DNA from: M55B129 sp964506505
GTDB taxonomy: Bacteria; Bacillota; Dethiobacteria; DTU022
Assembly: GCA_964506505.1 (NCBI GenBank)
Contig: CAZDKY010000019.1
Span: 1-64,000, forward strand
Length of the DNA: 64,000 bases
Direction: 5' to 3'
Shown: in pieces, positions 51,342 through 60,439 of the stretch
How the letters are laid out: the number at the start of each line of letters is the position of its first letter
How positions within the stretch are numbered: the first letter of the stretch is position 1
Position numbers and translations under genes: made by a program
Notes under the pieces: generated by a model
The model's database searches: none
Told to the model about the DNA's origin: nothing
Seen by the model: the letters and a program-made list of their open reading frames with translations, nothing else

Positions 51342-52305
51342 TCCCCCTGCCAGAAAGAAGGCGGATCGGCTCCCCCCGGAAAAGTTTTCCCAGGGCCAGC
51401 CAAACGAAATAAGCCAGGCTCGCCGGCAAATGGTAGAGAGCCGACAGCGGGATCTGGCCCAGGTGCTTCATGGCAATCTTAAAGCGCCCGCGGGCCAGGC
51501 AGGCCAGCATGAATCCGACCGAATCGTTAACCAGGTTATTTTTGATCTTCTCCACCTGCCACCGGTTCAACTTTACATTATCATATATTTTCAGGTTCTT
51601 ATATCGAATCAGGTAAGCTTCGCTGAAAGTATCACCGCTCAACGTGCTCAGGGCCTGCCCCGAATCGCTGTGGTAACCGACACTGGTCAGCGGTTTATGA
51701 ACATAGGCCAGATCATAACGATTGAGAATGCGGTAAAACAGCTCGGCATCAGCATGGAGCAAGTCAGTACGAAAACCGCCCGTCTCCCTGTAAACAGCCC
51801 CTGGAATTAAAACCGTGGTTGGGGAAAAGATGGTTGACCGTGCTTCAGGTTCGACTAGCATTTTGGCCAGAATTTTAGGGCCGCTGATCAGCTCTATCCC
51901 CTCCGGCACCGCTCCTTTAACCAGCTGCTCGCCATTGTAGTAATAGGAACAGACTAAGCCAATCCTTTCTCCTCTTTCGCCCGCCCGGACCATCTCGTCA
52001 AGACACCCCGGCAACAGGCTATCGTCATCGCCGACAAACTTGAGCCAGCGGCTCTCCGGTGCCGCCGCATCGAAAGCCAGCCGGAAATTAAACAGCCGGG
52101 GCACCGTTTCCTTATTGCGGATCACCCTGACCCGCCTGTCGTTTTTGTAGTCTTCAATAACCGCGGCGGTTCCGTCAGTTGAAGCATTATCAACGATAAC
52201 AAACTCGAAAGGTTCATAGTCCTGGGCCAGAATACTTTCGATGGCCTGCCGGACATAAGCTTCCCCGTTGTAAACGGGCAACAGCACACTGATCATTGGG
52301 TTCAA
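51337..52305 (-). CDS. Family 2 glycosyltransferase
   Basis: 322-residue GT-A enzyme. SVLLPVYNGEAYVRQAIESI, FVIVDNASTDGTAAVIEDY, and WLKFVGDDDSLLPGCLDEM with the D-x-D metal site; HADAELFYRILNRYDL fits the acceptor-base region. The C-terminus has a weakly hydrophobic part. A one-gene unit between repeat copies 7 and 8; the stop codon is part of copy 7. The start codon is uncertain (TTG 52305 or the ATG nine bases on). Sugar unknown. Confidence 0.88.
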   Translation of the reverse strand: MNPMISVLLPVYNGEAYVRQAIESILAQDYEPFEFVIVDNASTDGTAAVIEDYKNDRRVRVIRNKETVPRLFNFRLAFDAAAPESRWLKFVGDDDSLLPGCLDEMVRAGERGERIGLVCSYYYNGEQLVKGAVPEGIELISGPKILAKMLVEPEARSTIFSPTTVLIPGAVYRETGGFRTDLLHADAELFYRILNRYDLAYVHKPLTSVGYHSDSGQALSTLSGDTFSEAYLIRYKNLKIYDNVKLNRWQVEKIKNNLVNDSVGFMLACLARGRFKIAMKHLGQIPLSALYHLPASLAYFVWLALGKLFRGEPIRLLSGRGK

Positions 52306-52331
52306 AAATCACGCAATCCCTTCTCATCCGA

Positions 52332-52359
52332 ACCCTGGGTATTAACTTATTAACTTATT
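52332..52359 (+). repeat. Dispersed repeat copy 8 (forward, two units)
   Basis: ACCCTGGGT, ATTAACTT twice, ATT. It is directly adjacent to the TGA stop (52360-52362) of the neighbouring glycosyltransferase gene. Last copy found in the window. Confidence 0.92.
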
Positions 52360-53196
52360 TCAAGAATAGGGTCTCGGATTGATCTTTTCCCGAAAGATAT
52401 AGGCGGCGCCCCGCAAACGTTCATTCAGGTAAGCACTGGGTCTTTTGCCGAGACTGCATAGTTCGGGCCACAGCTTTACGGTTCCGAAAAAAGCGGCCGG
52501 AAAGGCCAGCCAGCCATAGCGACGGGCGTCGTAAGCACCCTTGAAAATATTGTGGACTTCCTCATAACGGCCGATCGATCTGATGGTGCTCACCGCCGGA
52601 TGTTCGACAATATACTGCGGAATATATTTGACCCTGAGGCCGGCCTTAAGGCAGTCGTAAATAAAAATCGCCTCTTCGCCAAAGCTGTTCAGTTTGCTGC
52701 CCAGGCCAAAGCGTTCGTCAAAATAGAGTCCCTCTTCCTTGATCCGGTCCAGTCGGAAAACTATCTCCATGGTCGAGATATAATGATGCTCCTCTTCATT
52801 CAACAGGTAAGACCGGTCAGCATACTCTTTGTACTCCGGTTCTCCCGGAGGGGTATCAATTTTAAAGCAGGCCACGCTCAGATCCGGGTCGTCGGCAAAG
52901 GCAGCCTGCACATTGTTGATATATTCGTCTCTGTAGCGGACATCATCGTCGGCCAGGATGATAATATCACCATCGGCCAGGGCCAAAGCATTGTTTCTGT
53001 TGCGGCAGAGCCCCCTCCCTTCAATCTGGACTACGCTGATGTCTTTTCTGTTCAGTTCAGAAGGAATCTTCCTGTATTTTCTGCTCGTTACCTGGTGCGA
53101 AACTATATACTGCAGATCATCGCGCTGTGGCAGCAAAATGTTAGGAACGCGCTTAATGCCCTGGTCCAGGGTGGCCACGAGTATGTTAATCCGCAT
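52360..53196 (-). CDS. Family 2-like glycosyltransferase
   Basis: 278 residues. The usual start motif is modified (MRINILVATLDQGIKRVPN) but GLCRNRNNALALADGDIIIL and ADDDVRYRDEYI show a GT-A core with its metal site, and NSFGEEAIFIYDCLKAGLRV resembles the ED motif. It overlaps the end of rfbG by 11 bases, with AGGAGG ten bases before the ATG, so it is translated with the CDP-sugar genes. Function in assembly unknown. Confidence 0.82.
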   Translation of the reverse strand: MRINILVATLDQGIKRVPNILLPQRDDLQYIVSHQVTSRKYRKIPSELNRKDISVVQIEGRGLCRNRNNALALADGDIIILADDDVRYRDEYINNVQAAFADDPDLSVACFKIDTPPGEPEYKEYADRSYLLNEEEHHYISTMEIVFRLDRIKEEGLYFDERFGLGSKLNSFGEEAIFIYDCLKAGLRVKYIPQYIVEHPAVSTIRSIGRYEEVHNIFKGAYDARRYGWLAFPAAFFGTVKLWPELCSLGKRPSAYLNERLRGAAYIFREKINPRPYS

Positions 53197-54175
53197 TGGC
53201 CAAAAACCTCCTGTACCAATCGACTGTCAGTTCCAGGGCCCTCTCAAGGTTGTAAATAGGAGCCCATTTCAGAATCCGCCGCGCCTTTTCAGCACTCAGA
53301 TACTGCCGGCGGATCTCGCATGAGGCTTCGCCCAAAATTTCCGGTTCCAGGTCTGATTGCATCACGTTCAAAATTTTCTCCACCATCTGCAGGACAGTAA
53401 GTTGATTTTCTGTTGAAAAATTAAATGCTTCCCCGGCCAGGGAAGGATTTTCAGCCATTTTCTCGGCCAGCAGCATATAGGCCGCCGCACCATCCTCGAT
53501 ATAAAAATAATCGCGCACATACTGCCCGTCGGAACGGATCAGCGGCCTCTCCCCCCGCAGAACCGAGCGGATTGTCCCTGGAACAATGCGGTTCCAGTTT
53601 AAATCGCCGCCGCCAAAAAAATTACCGCAGCGAGTAACCGCAACAGGTAAATTAAATGTTTCATGATAGCTGTATGAGATTAAATCAGCACAGGATTTGC
53701 TCACATCATAGGGATAGTGCCCCTGCAGCGGCAAATCTTCATGATATGGCAGCACATCGTGTTCACCATAGGCCTTATCAGATGAGGCAACGATAATCTG
53801 TTCCACCAGGGGGCTGCGCCGGCAGGCCTCAAGGATAGACCAGGTGCCGCCGATGTTGCTTTCGAAGGTCGAAACCGGGTTTTTGTTGGCAATGGGGACG
53901 ATGGTCTGGGCAGCAAGATGAAAAACAGTTTTTACCTCATACTCACCGAGGATCCTCTCCAGCAGGCAGCGGTCTGTAATATCACCGCGCACCAGATTTA
54001 CCTTCTCTATCAGTCCATCCCGTATGAGCCTCGCTCCCGGGACCCAGTCCCGCACCAGGCAGACTACTGCAGCCCCGGACCCAATGAGCCGCTCCACCAG
54101 CCAGCCGCCCAGGAAACCGCTCGCCCCGGTGACCAGCACCGGCCTGTCGCGCCAGAATTTATTCGTTTCAGTCAA
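53186..54175 (-). CDS. rfbG: CDP-glucose 4,6-dehydratase
   Basis: Extended SDR of about 329 residues that makes CDP-4-dehydro-6-deoxyglucose. Signatures: LVTGASGFLGGWLVERL, VFHLAAQTIVPIANKNP, ASSDKAYGEHDVLPYHED, PYDVSKSCADLI (catalytic Tyr and Lys) and RCGNFFGGGDLNWNRIVPGT, all close to RfbG. TTG at 54175 lies four to five bases after GGGGAG and is preferred over the frame opening at 54199. The partner cytidylyltransferase gene is 274 bases upstream; the gap between shows no other feature. Confidence 0.93.
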   Translation of the reverse strand: MTETNKFWRDRPVLVTGASGFLGGWLVERLIGSGAAVVCLVRDWVPGARLIRDGLIEKVNLVRGDITDRCLLERILGEYEVKTVFHLAAQTIVPIANKNPVSTFESNIGGTWSILEACRRSPLVEQIIVASSDKAYGEHDVLPYHEDLPLQGHYPYDVSKSCADLISYSYHETFNLPVAVTRCGNFFGGGDLNWNRIVPGTIRSVLRGERPLIRSDGQYVRDYFYIEDGAAAYMLLAEKMAENPSLAGEAFNFSTENQLTVLQMVEKILNVMQSDLEPEILGEASCEIRRQYLSAEKARRILKWAPIYNLERALELTVDWYRRFLANAD

Positions 54176-54449
54176 TTTTCTCCCCTGCCCGCCATTCAAT
54201 ATTTTTCCATGTCACATCAATCATAATACCGATAATTTCTGCCTCTTTCCTTTCGGATCAGTTCATCAGATCACAGCTATTCAAATCACTTTATATCTTT
54301 TTACTCTATATCATTGCCTGACAGATACACTTTTTAAAATAACCCTGCTATTAATTTTAACCGTAAATAGAGTTGCCTTCTCACAGCTTCAGTTCACGAA
54401 TGCAAGTTTATTTCCCAAACTACTGCCCTGCAGGCACCAGGTAAAATTT

Positions 54450-55217
54450 TTACCATATCTTCCACGGTGCGCTGCCGCTCTGCCAGTATTTCTCCAGGAT
54501 CTTCAGCTCGCGGTAGGTATCCATGCACTGCCAGAAGTCATCGTGCCGGTAAGCCACCAGCTGTCCGTCGGCGGCAATATTGCGCAGCGGCTCACTTTCC
54601 CAGGGCTGATCGCCTTCGATATAATCCAGGGCTTCCCTTTCCACAACAAAAAAACCGCCGTTGATCCAGCCTCCACCGCTGAGCGGCTTTTCCACGAATC
54701 GGGTAATCAGGTCACCATCGGTAAATTCCAGGCTGCCGAAGCGGGCCGGCGGGCGCACCGCCGTCACCGTCACCAGTTTGCCGTTGTCGCTGTGAAACTG
54801 CAGCAATTTTTGCAGATCCACATTGCAAACACCGTCGCCGTAGGTCAGCATAAAAGTCTTTTCGTCCAGCCAGGAACGCAGCTTCTGCAGCCGTCCGCCC
54901 GTGTTGGTCAACAGGCCTGTCTCCACCAGGTGGACCAGCCAGTCCTCCTGGACATCATCGTGCACCTCAACGGTCCCGTCGGTCAGGGAAATTGAAACAC
55001 TGCCGTTCATGCAGAAATAATCGTGAAAATAACGCTTAATCATCTCGCCCTTGTAGCCCAGAGCGATGACAAATTCCTTGAAGCCGTAATGGGCATAATG
55101 CTTCATGATATGCCAGATAATGGGCCGTCCGCCTATTTCGACCATCGGTTTCGGCCGGGTGACCGTTTCTTCGGCCAGCCGCGTGCCCATTCCGCCGGCC
55201 AGGATAACTACTTTCAT
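54450..55217 (-). CDS. rfbF: Glucose-1-phosphate cytidylyltransferase
   Basis: Makes CDP-glucose from CTP and glucose-1-phosphate. About 255 residues. VVILAGGMGTRLAEETVTRPKP (nucleotide-binding signature, quoted as positions 3-24 with G-G-x-G-T-R-L), IGGRPIIWHIMKHYAHYG, YGDGVCNVDLQKLL and GGFFVVEREALDYI. GGGAGG seven bases before ATG 55217 sets the start. It acts directly before RfbG. With the epimerase, RfbC-like and C-methyltransferase genes at 58.3-61.7 kb it suggests a CDP-linked deoxysugar. Confidence 0.94.
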   Translation of the reverse strand: MKVVILAGGMGTRLAEETVTRPKPMVEIGGRPIIWHIMKHYAHYGFKEFVIALGYKGEMIKRYFHDYFCMNGSVSISLTDGTVEVHDDVQEDWLVHLVETGLLTNTGGRLQKLRSWLDEKTFMLTYGDGVCNVDLQKLLQFHSDNGKLVTVTAVRPPARFGSLEFTDGDLITRFVEKPLSGGGWINGGFFVVEREALDYIEGDQPWESEPLRNIAADGQLVAYRHDDFWQCMDTYRELKILEKYWQSGSAPWKIW

Positions 55218-55428
55218 ACTGTGACCTCCCAATTACAAATCAAAACTTCTACCTTCCGCAGGCCCTGAACCGGCCCGTTCCAGTAAAATCGATTTCTTTA
55301 GCCAAATCATAAAATATTAATTGCCATTTTCATCTTTCATCTATCGGACAGTGTTATTTTATAAAGCCTTGCTGTCATTTTTTCTATGCCGCTTCTCTCT
55401 TGCCATTCCGCTGAAATTATCCTTTCCC

Positions 55429-56526
55429 TCAGCGGAGCATCTTCCGGTAAAGGCTTAATGTCTTGTCAACCATCTGCTCCAGATTAAAAAACTGTTTGTA
55501 GCGCCTGCGCCCTTCCGCTCCCATCTTCCGACGCAGCTCAGGACCGCGCAGTAATTCGGCCAGTGCTTGCTTAAGCTTCTCCACACTGCCCGGCGGGAAT
55601 AGCAAACCGCTCCTGCCGTCGGCTACCGCTTCTTTTACCCCGCCGATATCTGAAGCAACCACCGGCAGTCCGGCCCGCATCGCCTCGAGAATGCCCAGGG
55701 GGAATCCTTCCCGCCTGGAGCTGAGGACAAAGATCTGGTTACGGGCCAGGACCACCTGCACGTCCAATCTCATCCCCAAAAATTCCACCCTATCGCCGAT
55801 GCCCAGATCTTCAACCAGCTTTTCCGCTTCAAGCCTGCCGCTTCCATCGCCAACAAGCTCCAGGGACCACTGCAGATCCTTCAAACCGCTTAAAGCTTTA
55901 AGCAAGGTCAAGTGGTCCTTCGGTGCGGCAAAGCGGGCCACCATCACTATTCCCGGAGGTTCAGCACCCGGATCCGCCTGCCAGTTTTCTTTAATATCTG
56001 GCAGCCCGTTGTGGATAACCGCCATCTTTTCGTCCGCTATAACCTTCAGGGCATCCGCCGCCTGCCGCTCACTTTCGGCTACCACGATCACCCGATCCCC
56101 CATGCTGGCAAAAACCTTCTCAATGAAGCGGTAAAACAGCCCCGCAGTGCTCTTCTCCCTGCCGGTAAAGAGGAATCCGTGTGAAGTGTGAACCACCGGC
56201 AATCCCAGGGAACGGGCAGCCCACCGGCCCAGCAATCCGGCCTTGTTGGAATGGGTGGCCACCAGGTCCGGCTGTAGCTCTTGAAGAACAGTTTTTATCT
56301 CCCGCAGGGCCTGCCAGTCCTGCAATGGCCTGATGGGATGAACCAGTTCTTTCAGCAGCCGGAAGGGCACTTTTCTTTCGTTTAGCTGCTCAAAGAGCAC
56401 CCCTCCAACACCGGCCAGAACAGCAACCTGTTCTCCCCGTTCCTGCAGGGCAAACGCCAGGTCACGGACATGAACCTGGGCCCCACCCAGATCGTCAGCC
56501 CTGGTAATAATAAAAACTATTTTAAT
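55429..56526 (-). CDS. GT4-family glycosyltransferase with a probable ATT start
   Basis: About 365 residues of GT-B fold. The conserved N-terminus IVFIITRADDLGGAQVHVRD lies upstream of the first ATG/GTG/TTG-type codon (GTG 56400), so that codon cannot be the start. The frame is open back to a TGA just before 56540 and has no standard start there. GGGGAGG (56534-56540) lies seven bases before ATT at 56526, giving a protein that begins (M)KIVFIITRADD. Other motifs: HTSHGFLFTGREK, MVARFAAPKDHLTLL, and RREGFPLGILEAMRAGLPVV (the E-x7-E nucleotide-sugar site). A sequencing error or an unusual initiation codon would explain this. Confidence 0.88.
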   Translation of the reverse strand: MKIVFIITRADDLGGAQVHVRDLAFALQERGEQVAVLAGVGGVLFEQLNERKVPFRLLKELVHPIRPLQDWQALREIKTVLQELQPDLVATHSNKAGLLGRWAARSLGLPVVHTSHGFLFTGREKSTAGLFYRFIEKVFASMGDRVIVVAESERQAADALKVIADEKMAVIHNGLPDIKENWQADPGAEPPGIVMVARFAAPKDHLTLLKALSGLKDLQWSLELVGDGSGRLEAEKLVEDLGIGDRVEFLGMRLDVQVVLARNQIFVLSSRREGFPLGILEAMRAGLPVVASDIGGVKEAVADGRSGLLFPPGSVEKLKQALAELLRGPELRRKMGAEGRRRYKQFFNLEQMVDKTLSLYRKMLR

Positions 56527-56721
56527 ATTTTTTCCTCCCCATCAACATCTTCCTGTTTTCAAAATACCATCAGTCCAAATATTGAATCCCGCTATCTATT
56601 TTTATGAAAGGTGCTTCAAACTTACATCTGTTCCGAACGGACGCCAGTTTCTATCACCTTCAAAAACGGCAAAATAAGAGCAAATTTCGATTTCGATCCC
56701 GAACCAGCTATCAATTATGCT

Positions 56722-58122
56722 CTAACGGCCGATACCGCTGTATTTGAAGCCATAATCCGTCATTTCTTCACCATCCAGCATGTTGCGGCCGTCGACCAGT
56801 ACCTTACTGTTCATCAGGGAGCCGATCTCCGGCCAGGAGAGATGGCTGAACTGTTCCCAGTCGGTGAGAATGACCAGGGCATCGCTCTCCCGGGCCGCCT
56901 CCTCCACCGTCCGGCAGTAAACTACATCCTGATCGGGAAAAGTCTGCCTGTATTTATTTTCGGCCACCGGATCGTAGGCTTTGACCCGCGCCCCCATATC
57001 CAAAAGCAGGCGGATCACCTCGATGGCCGGGGATTCCCTTATATCATCTGTATTCGGCTTAAAAGCCAGTCCGAGCACCCCCACGGTACTGCCGCGGATC
57101 ACCTTGAGCATTTCCTGCAGTTTCTCGATCACCCGGACCTTCTGGCGATTGTTGACCTCCAGGGCTGCCTTGACCATCTGCAGATCACAGTTATACTGCC
57201 CGGCAGTAAAAAGGATCGAGCGCACATCTTTGGGGAAACAGCTGCCGCCCCAGCCAACACCGGCATTGAGAAAACCGGGCCCGATCCGCCGGTCCAGGCC
57301 GATCCCCTTGGCCACTTCGTTGATATCGGCCCCCACCTTTTCAGCGATAGCCGCAAATTCGTTAATAAAAGATATCTTCATTGCCAGGAAAGAATTGGCC
57401 GTATACTTGATCAACTCGGCGCTGGTGGGACTGGTGGTCACCAGGGCAGGCATGTTGTAACCCTCCGGACGCGGCACGGCCTGCGGCGGAATGAAAGTCT
57501 GTTCCAGGATAGGCGCATACATCTGGCGGATCAAATTGAGGGCCTGCATATCCTCCGCCCCCACCACGATGCGGTCAGGGTAGAGAGTATCGTGCAGGGC
57601 GTTGCCCTCCCTTAAAAACTCGGGATTGGAAGCAACATAAAAGCAGCAGCTTTCGCCCCTTTTCTGAAGCTCTTCTTTGATCACCGTCTCCACCCGGCGG
57701 GCCGTTCCGATAGGCACCGTTGACTTGTTGACAATAACCGGTGGCCCCTCCGGATCCATATCCCGGCCGATTTCGCGGGCCACCGCTTCCACATAGCTCA
57801 GGTCGGTATCGCCGTTGCTTTTCGCCGGCGTGCCCACGGCAATGATCACAATATCAGCACCGGGCAGGTTCGAAAGCAGGTCTTCAGTGAAACTGACTGT
57901 CCCGTCGTCATCCGTAATCAGCTCTTCCAGGCCCGGTTCATAGATAGTCGATATCCCTCGCTCCAGCTTATCAATAATGGCCCTGTCCTTATCCACACAG
58001 GTAACCCGGTGGCCAATATATCCGAGAGCCACCCCCGTAGTAAGACCCACATAACCGGTGCCCACGATAACAATGTTTAGTTTTTCTGCATCCTTCAAAC
58101 CAAGTTCATCCTTTCCAAACAA
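56722..58122 (-). CDS. ugd: UDP-glucose 6-dehydrogenase
   Basis: Oxidises UDP-glucose to UDP-glucuronate with two NAD+. About 450-466 residues. Three domains: NAD-binding start IVIVGTGYVGLTTGVALGYI, the middle helices with KYTANSFLAMKISFINEFAA, and the UDP-binding part. The catalytic Cys is in GWGGSCFPKDVRS, and GLAFKPNTDDIRESPAIEVI is in the C-terminal half. The start is uncertain: the frame opens at TTG 58122, TTG 58098 is 11 bases after AAAGG, and the family usually begins near the NIVIVG segment. Provides UDP-glucuronate, which could feed the 4-epimerase at 31.6 kb. Confidence 0.94.
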   Translation of the reverse strand: MFGKDELGLKDAEKLNIVIVGTGYVGLTTGVALGYIGHRVTCVDKDRAIIDKLERGISTIYEPGLEELITDDDGTVSFTEDLLSNLPGADIVIIAVGTPAKSNGDTDLSYVEAVAREIGRDMDPEGPPVIVNKSTVPIGTARRVETVIKEELQKRGESCCFYVASNPEFLREGNALHDTLYPDRIVVGAEDMQALNLIRQMYAPILEQTFIPPQAVPRPEGYNMPALVTTSPTSAELIKYTANSFLAMKISFINEFAAIAEKVGADINEVAKGIGLDRRIGPGFLNAGVGWGGSCFPKDVRSILFTAGQYNCDLQMVKAALEVNNRQKVRVIEKLQEMLKVIRGSTVGVLGLAFKPNTDDIRESPAIEVIRLLLDMGARVKAYDPVAENKYRQTFPDQDVVYCRTVEEAARESDALVILTDWEQFSHLSWPEIGSLMNSKVLVDGRNMLDGEEMTDYGFKYSGIGR

Positions 58123-58268
58123 ACTTCAACAAAGAAAACTTTTCTTTTTTATTCTTCAGACCAGCAAACAGTGGTTATGATTAACAATACTGAACCTCAA
58201 TTTTCCACTTCAACCAGCAGTTATAAATTATGCTTAACTTCCATTTATAATATTTTTGACCATTGTTT

Positions 58269-59183
58269 TTATGCTTTCTTTAGCTTCGCTTTCCACCACT
58301 TAACCGTCTCTTCCATTCCTTCCTGCAGGCTGCAGCGGGGCATCCAGCCTACCTCCCGGTTCAGCCGCTCAGTATTGGCCAGCAGCAGGGACGGGTCGTC
58401 CTCGGCCGCCGCTATCGCCCCCAGCCTTATTTTCCCCTTTTTCCCTATAAGTTCACCGGCCAGCATGATCAGATCCTTCAAGGCAAGAGGGCTGCCGGAG
58501 GCAATATTAACCGGCCCGGTCACTTCGCTTTCCAACAGGGCCACCAGGGCCGCCGCTGCATCCCTTACATAAAGATAATCGCGGATCTGCTCGCCGTGAG
58601 TGCAGAAAGCATCTTCATTCTTAAGCAGGGCTGAAATTACCGAGGGGACCAAACGGTCTTCATGCTCGCCCGGCCCGTATAAAAAAAAGAGCCTGCCCCA
58701 GGCCGTGCTTAAATTAGCCTCGCGCCCGGCGGCAGCGGTAATTTCATGGAGAGCATTCTTGCACACTCCGTAGAGCGTAGCCGGCTTCAGCGGGGTGAGA
58801 TTTTCGGTGCAGTAGCCATAATCCCAGTCGTATTCAGCACAGCTGCCGACCATCACCGCCCGACTTCCGCCGGTTTCGATAAAATCATGCAGCAGGCCCA
58901 GGCTGGACTTGACCCAGCGCAGATTTTCCAGCGAACTCCAGTAAACCCCGTGGGTCACATCCCAGGCCAGGTGCAGCATGTACTCAGGCTGCACGTCGGC
59001 CATCAACCGTAGAACATGTTCCCCGTTGTGCAAGTCGGCATGGTGCCACTCCACGTCCTCGCGGTAATCGTTCCACCGCCCCCTGGAGCTAACCGCATGG
59101 ACATTAAAACCCCTTTCCAGCAGCGCTTCCAGACAATGTGCACCGATAAAACCTCGCGCTCCCGTAAGCAAAACTTTTTTCAT
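58269..59183 (-). CDS. NAD-dependent epimerase/reductase for a CDP- or NDP-deoxysugar
   Basis: Extended SDR of 304 residues. LLTGARGFIGAHCLEALLER, LHLAWDVTHGVYWSS, VGSCAEYDWDYGYC and LYGVCKNALHEI with Y-x3-K. The WDVTHG segment and length resemble reductases or epimerases that follow CDP-glucose 4,6-dehydratase in O-antigen clusters. It starts with ATGA overlapping the RfbC-like gene. Most likely reduces the 4-keto group after 3/5-epimerisation or C-methylation. Exact product unknown. Confidence 0.85.
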   Translation of the reverse strand: MKKVLLTGARGFIGAHCLEALLERGFNVHAVSSRGRWNDYREDVEWHHADLHNGEHVLRLMADVQPEYMLHLAWDVTHGVYWSSLENLRWVKSSLGLLHDFIETGGSRAVMVGSCAEYDWDYGYCTENLTPLKPATLYGVCKNALHEITAAAGREANLSTAWGRLFFLYGPGEHEDRLVPSVISALLKNEDAFCTHGEQIRDYLYVRDAAAALVALLESEVTGPVNIASGSPLALKDLIMLAGELIGKKGKIRLGAIAAAEDDPSLLLANTERLNREVGWMPRCSLQEGMEETVKWWKAKLKKA

Positions 59184-59710
59184 CTTCGAAAATCCGGCAG
59201 TTGCCTATCCTTTTTCGAAATAACCGGATCGGATAAGGGCCATTTAATGCCGAATGCCGGATCATTCCACCTCACTCCCCGGGCATATTCTGGTGCATAA
59301 AACTGCGACATGAGGTAATAAACCGCCGTATCATCCTCCAGCGTCTGAAAACCGTGGGCAAAACCCTCCGGTACATAGAGCAGGCGCCTGTTAAAAGCGC
59401 TCAGTTCCACCCCCAGCCACCGGCAACAGGTTGCCGACTGCGGACGCAGATCGATAATTACGTCATACAGCGAACCGCGGACACACTGGACCACCTTTGC
59501 TTCGGCCATCGGCTCCACCTGGTAGTGCATCCCCCGCAGGGTGCCCCTTTTTTGGGTCTGGGATAGATTGGCCTGGGCTACCGTAAAATTCAATCCCTGA
59601 TGGGCAAATTCCTGCCGGCAGAAAGTGCGGGCAAATGAACCTCTTTCATCTTCCGCCGCCTCCAGTTCCAGCAGATAAGCCCCTGCCAGATCTGTTTCCC
59701 TGAACTTCAT
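59180..59710 (-). CDS. dTDP-4-dehydrorhamnose 3,5-epimerase family protein (RfbC-like)
   Basis: Cupin-fold epimerase of about 176 residues. FRETDLAGAYLLELEAAED, GSFARTFCRQEFAHQG, TLRGMHYQVEP with the catalytic His, and YVPEGFAHGFQTLEDDTAVYY agree with RfbC-type enzymes. The window has no dTDP-glucose genes (rfbA, rfbB, rfbD) but does have the CDP-glucose pair, so this member probably acts on a CDP-4-keto-deoxysugar. AAGGAG nine bases before ATG 59710 sets the start. Overlaps the following SDR gene by four bases. Confidence 0.9.
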   Translation of the reverse strand: MKFRETDLAGAYLLELEAAEDERGSFARTFCRQEFAHQGLNFTVAQANLSQTQKRGTLRGMHYQVEPMAEAKVVQCVRGSLYDVIIDLRPQSATCCRWLGVELSAFNRRLLYVPEGFAHGFQTLEDDTAVYYLMSQFYAPEYARGVRWNDPAFGIKWPLSDPVISKKDRQLPDFRR

Positions 59711-59873
59711 TAATATCCGCTCCTTCAAAAAAAACAGCCAGTCCGCTTAAAACAGACAACCGGTTCTTATAAAAAACGCCCTGCCGGCCGGTTCCTTAAT
59801 TAATAAAACCGTATTACCTTCTTAAACGGTCGCCTGACAGGCACCCTCCTCACAGATCCCCGTTATATATCCT

Positions 59874-60419
59874 TTACCTGAAAAGGACCGCCCTTATTTC
59901 CTCCACCTCCGGCTCTAATTCATCAATAAGGGCCATGACCTCCTCGGACTGCTCCATATTAAGCTCACCGCCACTTGTTTCAATCATCTCGATCGCTCCG
60001 CTTACTTTCCCTTTCAGCTGCTCCAGTTTATCCAGGGCTCCCAGCACCTCTCTTCCTTCCAGCAGCCATTCCTTTTCCCCGCGCACCACTACCACCTCCC
60101 AGGAGGTAATTTCCTCTTCTGTGGGGAAATCACCCTGCCTGTAAAGGTTTTCGATCTCCGCCAGCCTCTCCTGTTGTTCCTTCAGCCAGCCGATTCTTTC
60201 TTCATCGTAGCGCAGCGGCAGGTCCTCCTGGTAGGGTTCCCTGATCCATCCCTGTAGATCGGGCTTAATGTCGAGCAACGCTTCGGTCATCTCTTCTATG
60301 TATTCATCCACCGCCACCAGGTCAGACTCGTCAAACTCTTCCTCCACGACCTCTTCGCTGCACCCACAGAGCACAGCTGCAGTTGCAACAAGGACCATGA
60401 TCACAAGAACTTTTTTCAT
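59874..60419 (-). CDS. Small lipoprotein, function unknown
   Basis: 181 residues. A lipoprotein signal peptide (MKKVLVIMVLVATAAVLCGC; lipobox L-C-G-C with Cys20) is followed by a highly acidic region (EEVVEEEFDESDLVAVDEY) and then helical, Glu/Leu-rich sequence up to the end. No family is recognised. It would be anchored on the outer face of the membrane. It lies between the RfbC-like and C-methyltransferase genes on the same strand, so a role in surface polymer assembly is possible but not shown. Confidence 0.85.
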   Translation of the reverse strand: MKKVLVIMVLVATAAVLCGCSEEVVEEEFDESDLVAVDEYIEEMTEALLDIKPDLQGWIREPYQEDLPLRYDEERIGWLKEQQERLAEIENLYRQGDFPTEEEITSWEVVVVRGEKEWLLEGREVLGALDKLEQLKGKVSGAIEMIETSGGELNMEQSEEVMALIDELEPEVEEIRAVLFR

Positions 60420-60439
60420 TGGGCCACCCCCGAAAATAT

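Noticed and set aside
30745..52359. CRISPR array or integron from the repeated motif
   Set aside because: Copies are separated by whole genes, not by short uniform spacers; no cas genes or integrase are seen.
54024..54995. A 323-codon plus-strand open frame
   Set aside because: Antisense to rfbG and rfbF and crosses the gap between them; no recognisable protein.
56611..57615. A 334-codon plus-strand open frame
   Set aside because: Antisense shadow of the UDP-glucose dehydrogenase; the minus-strand frame has all family motifs.
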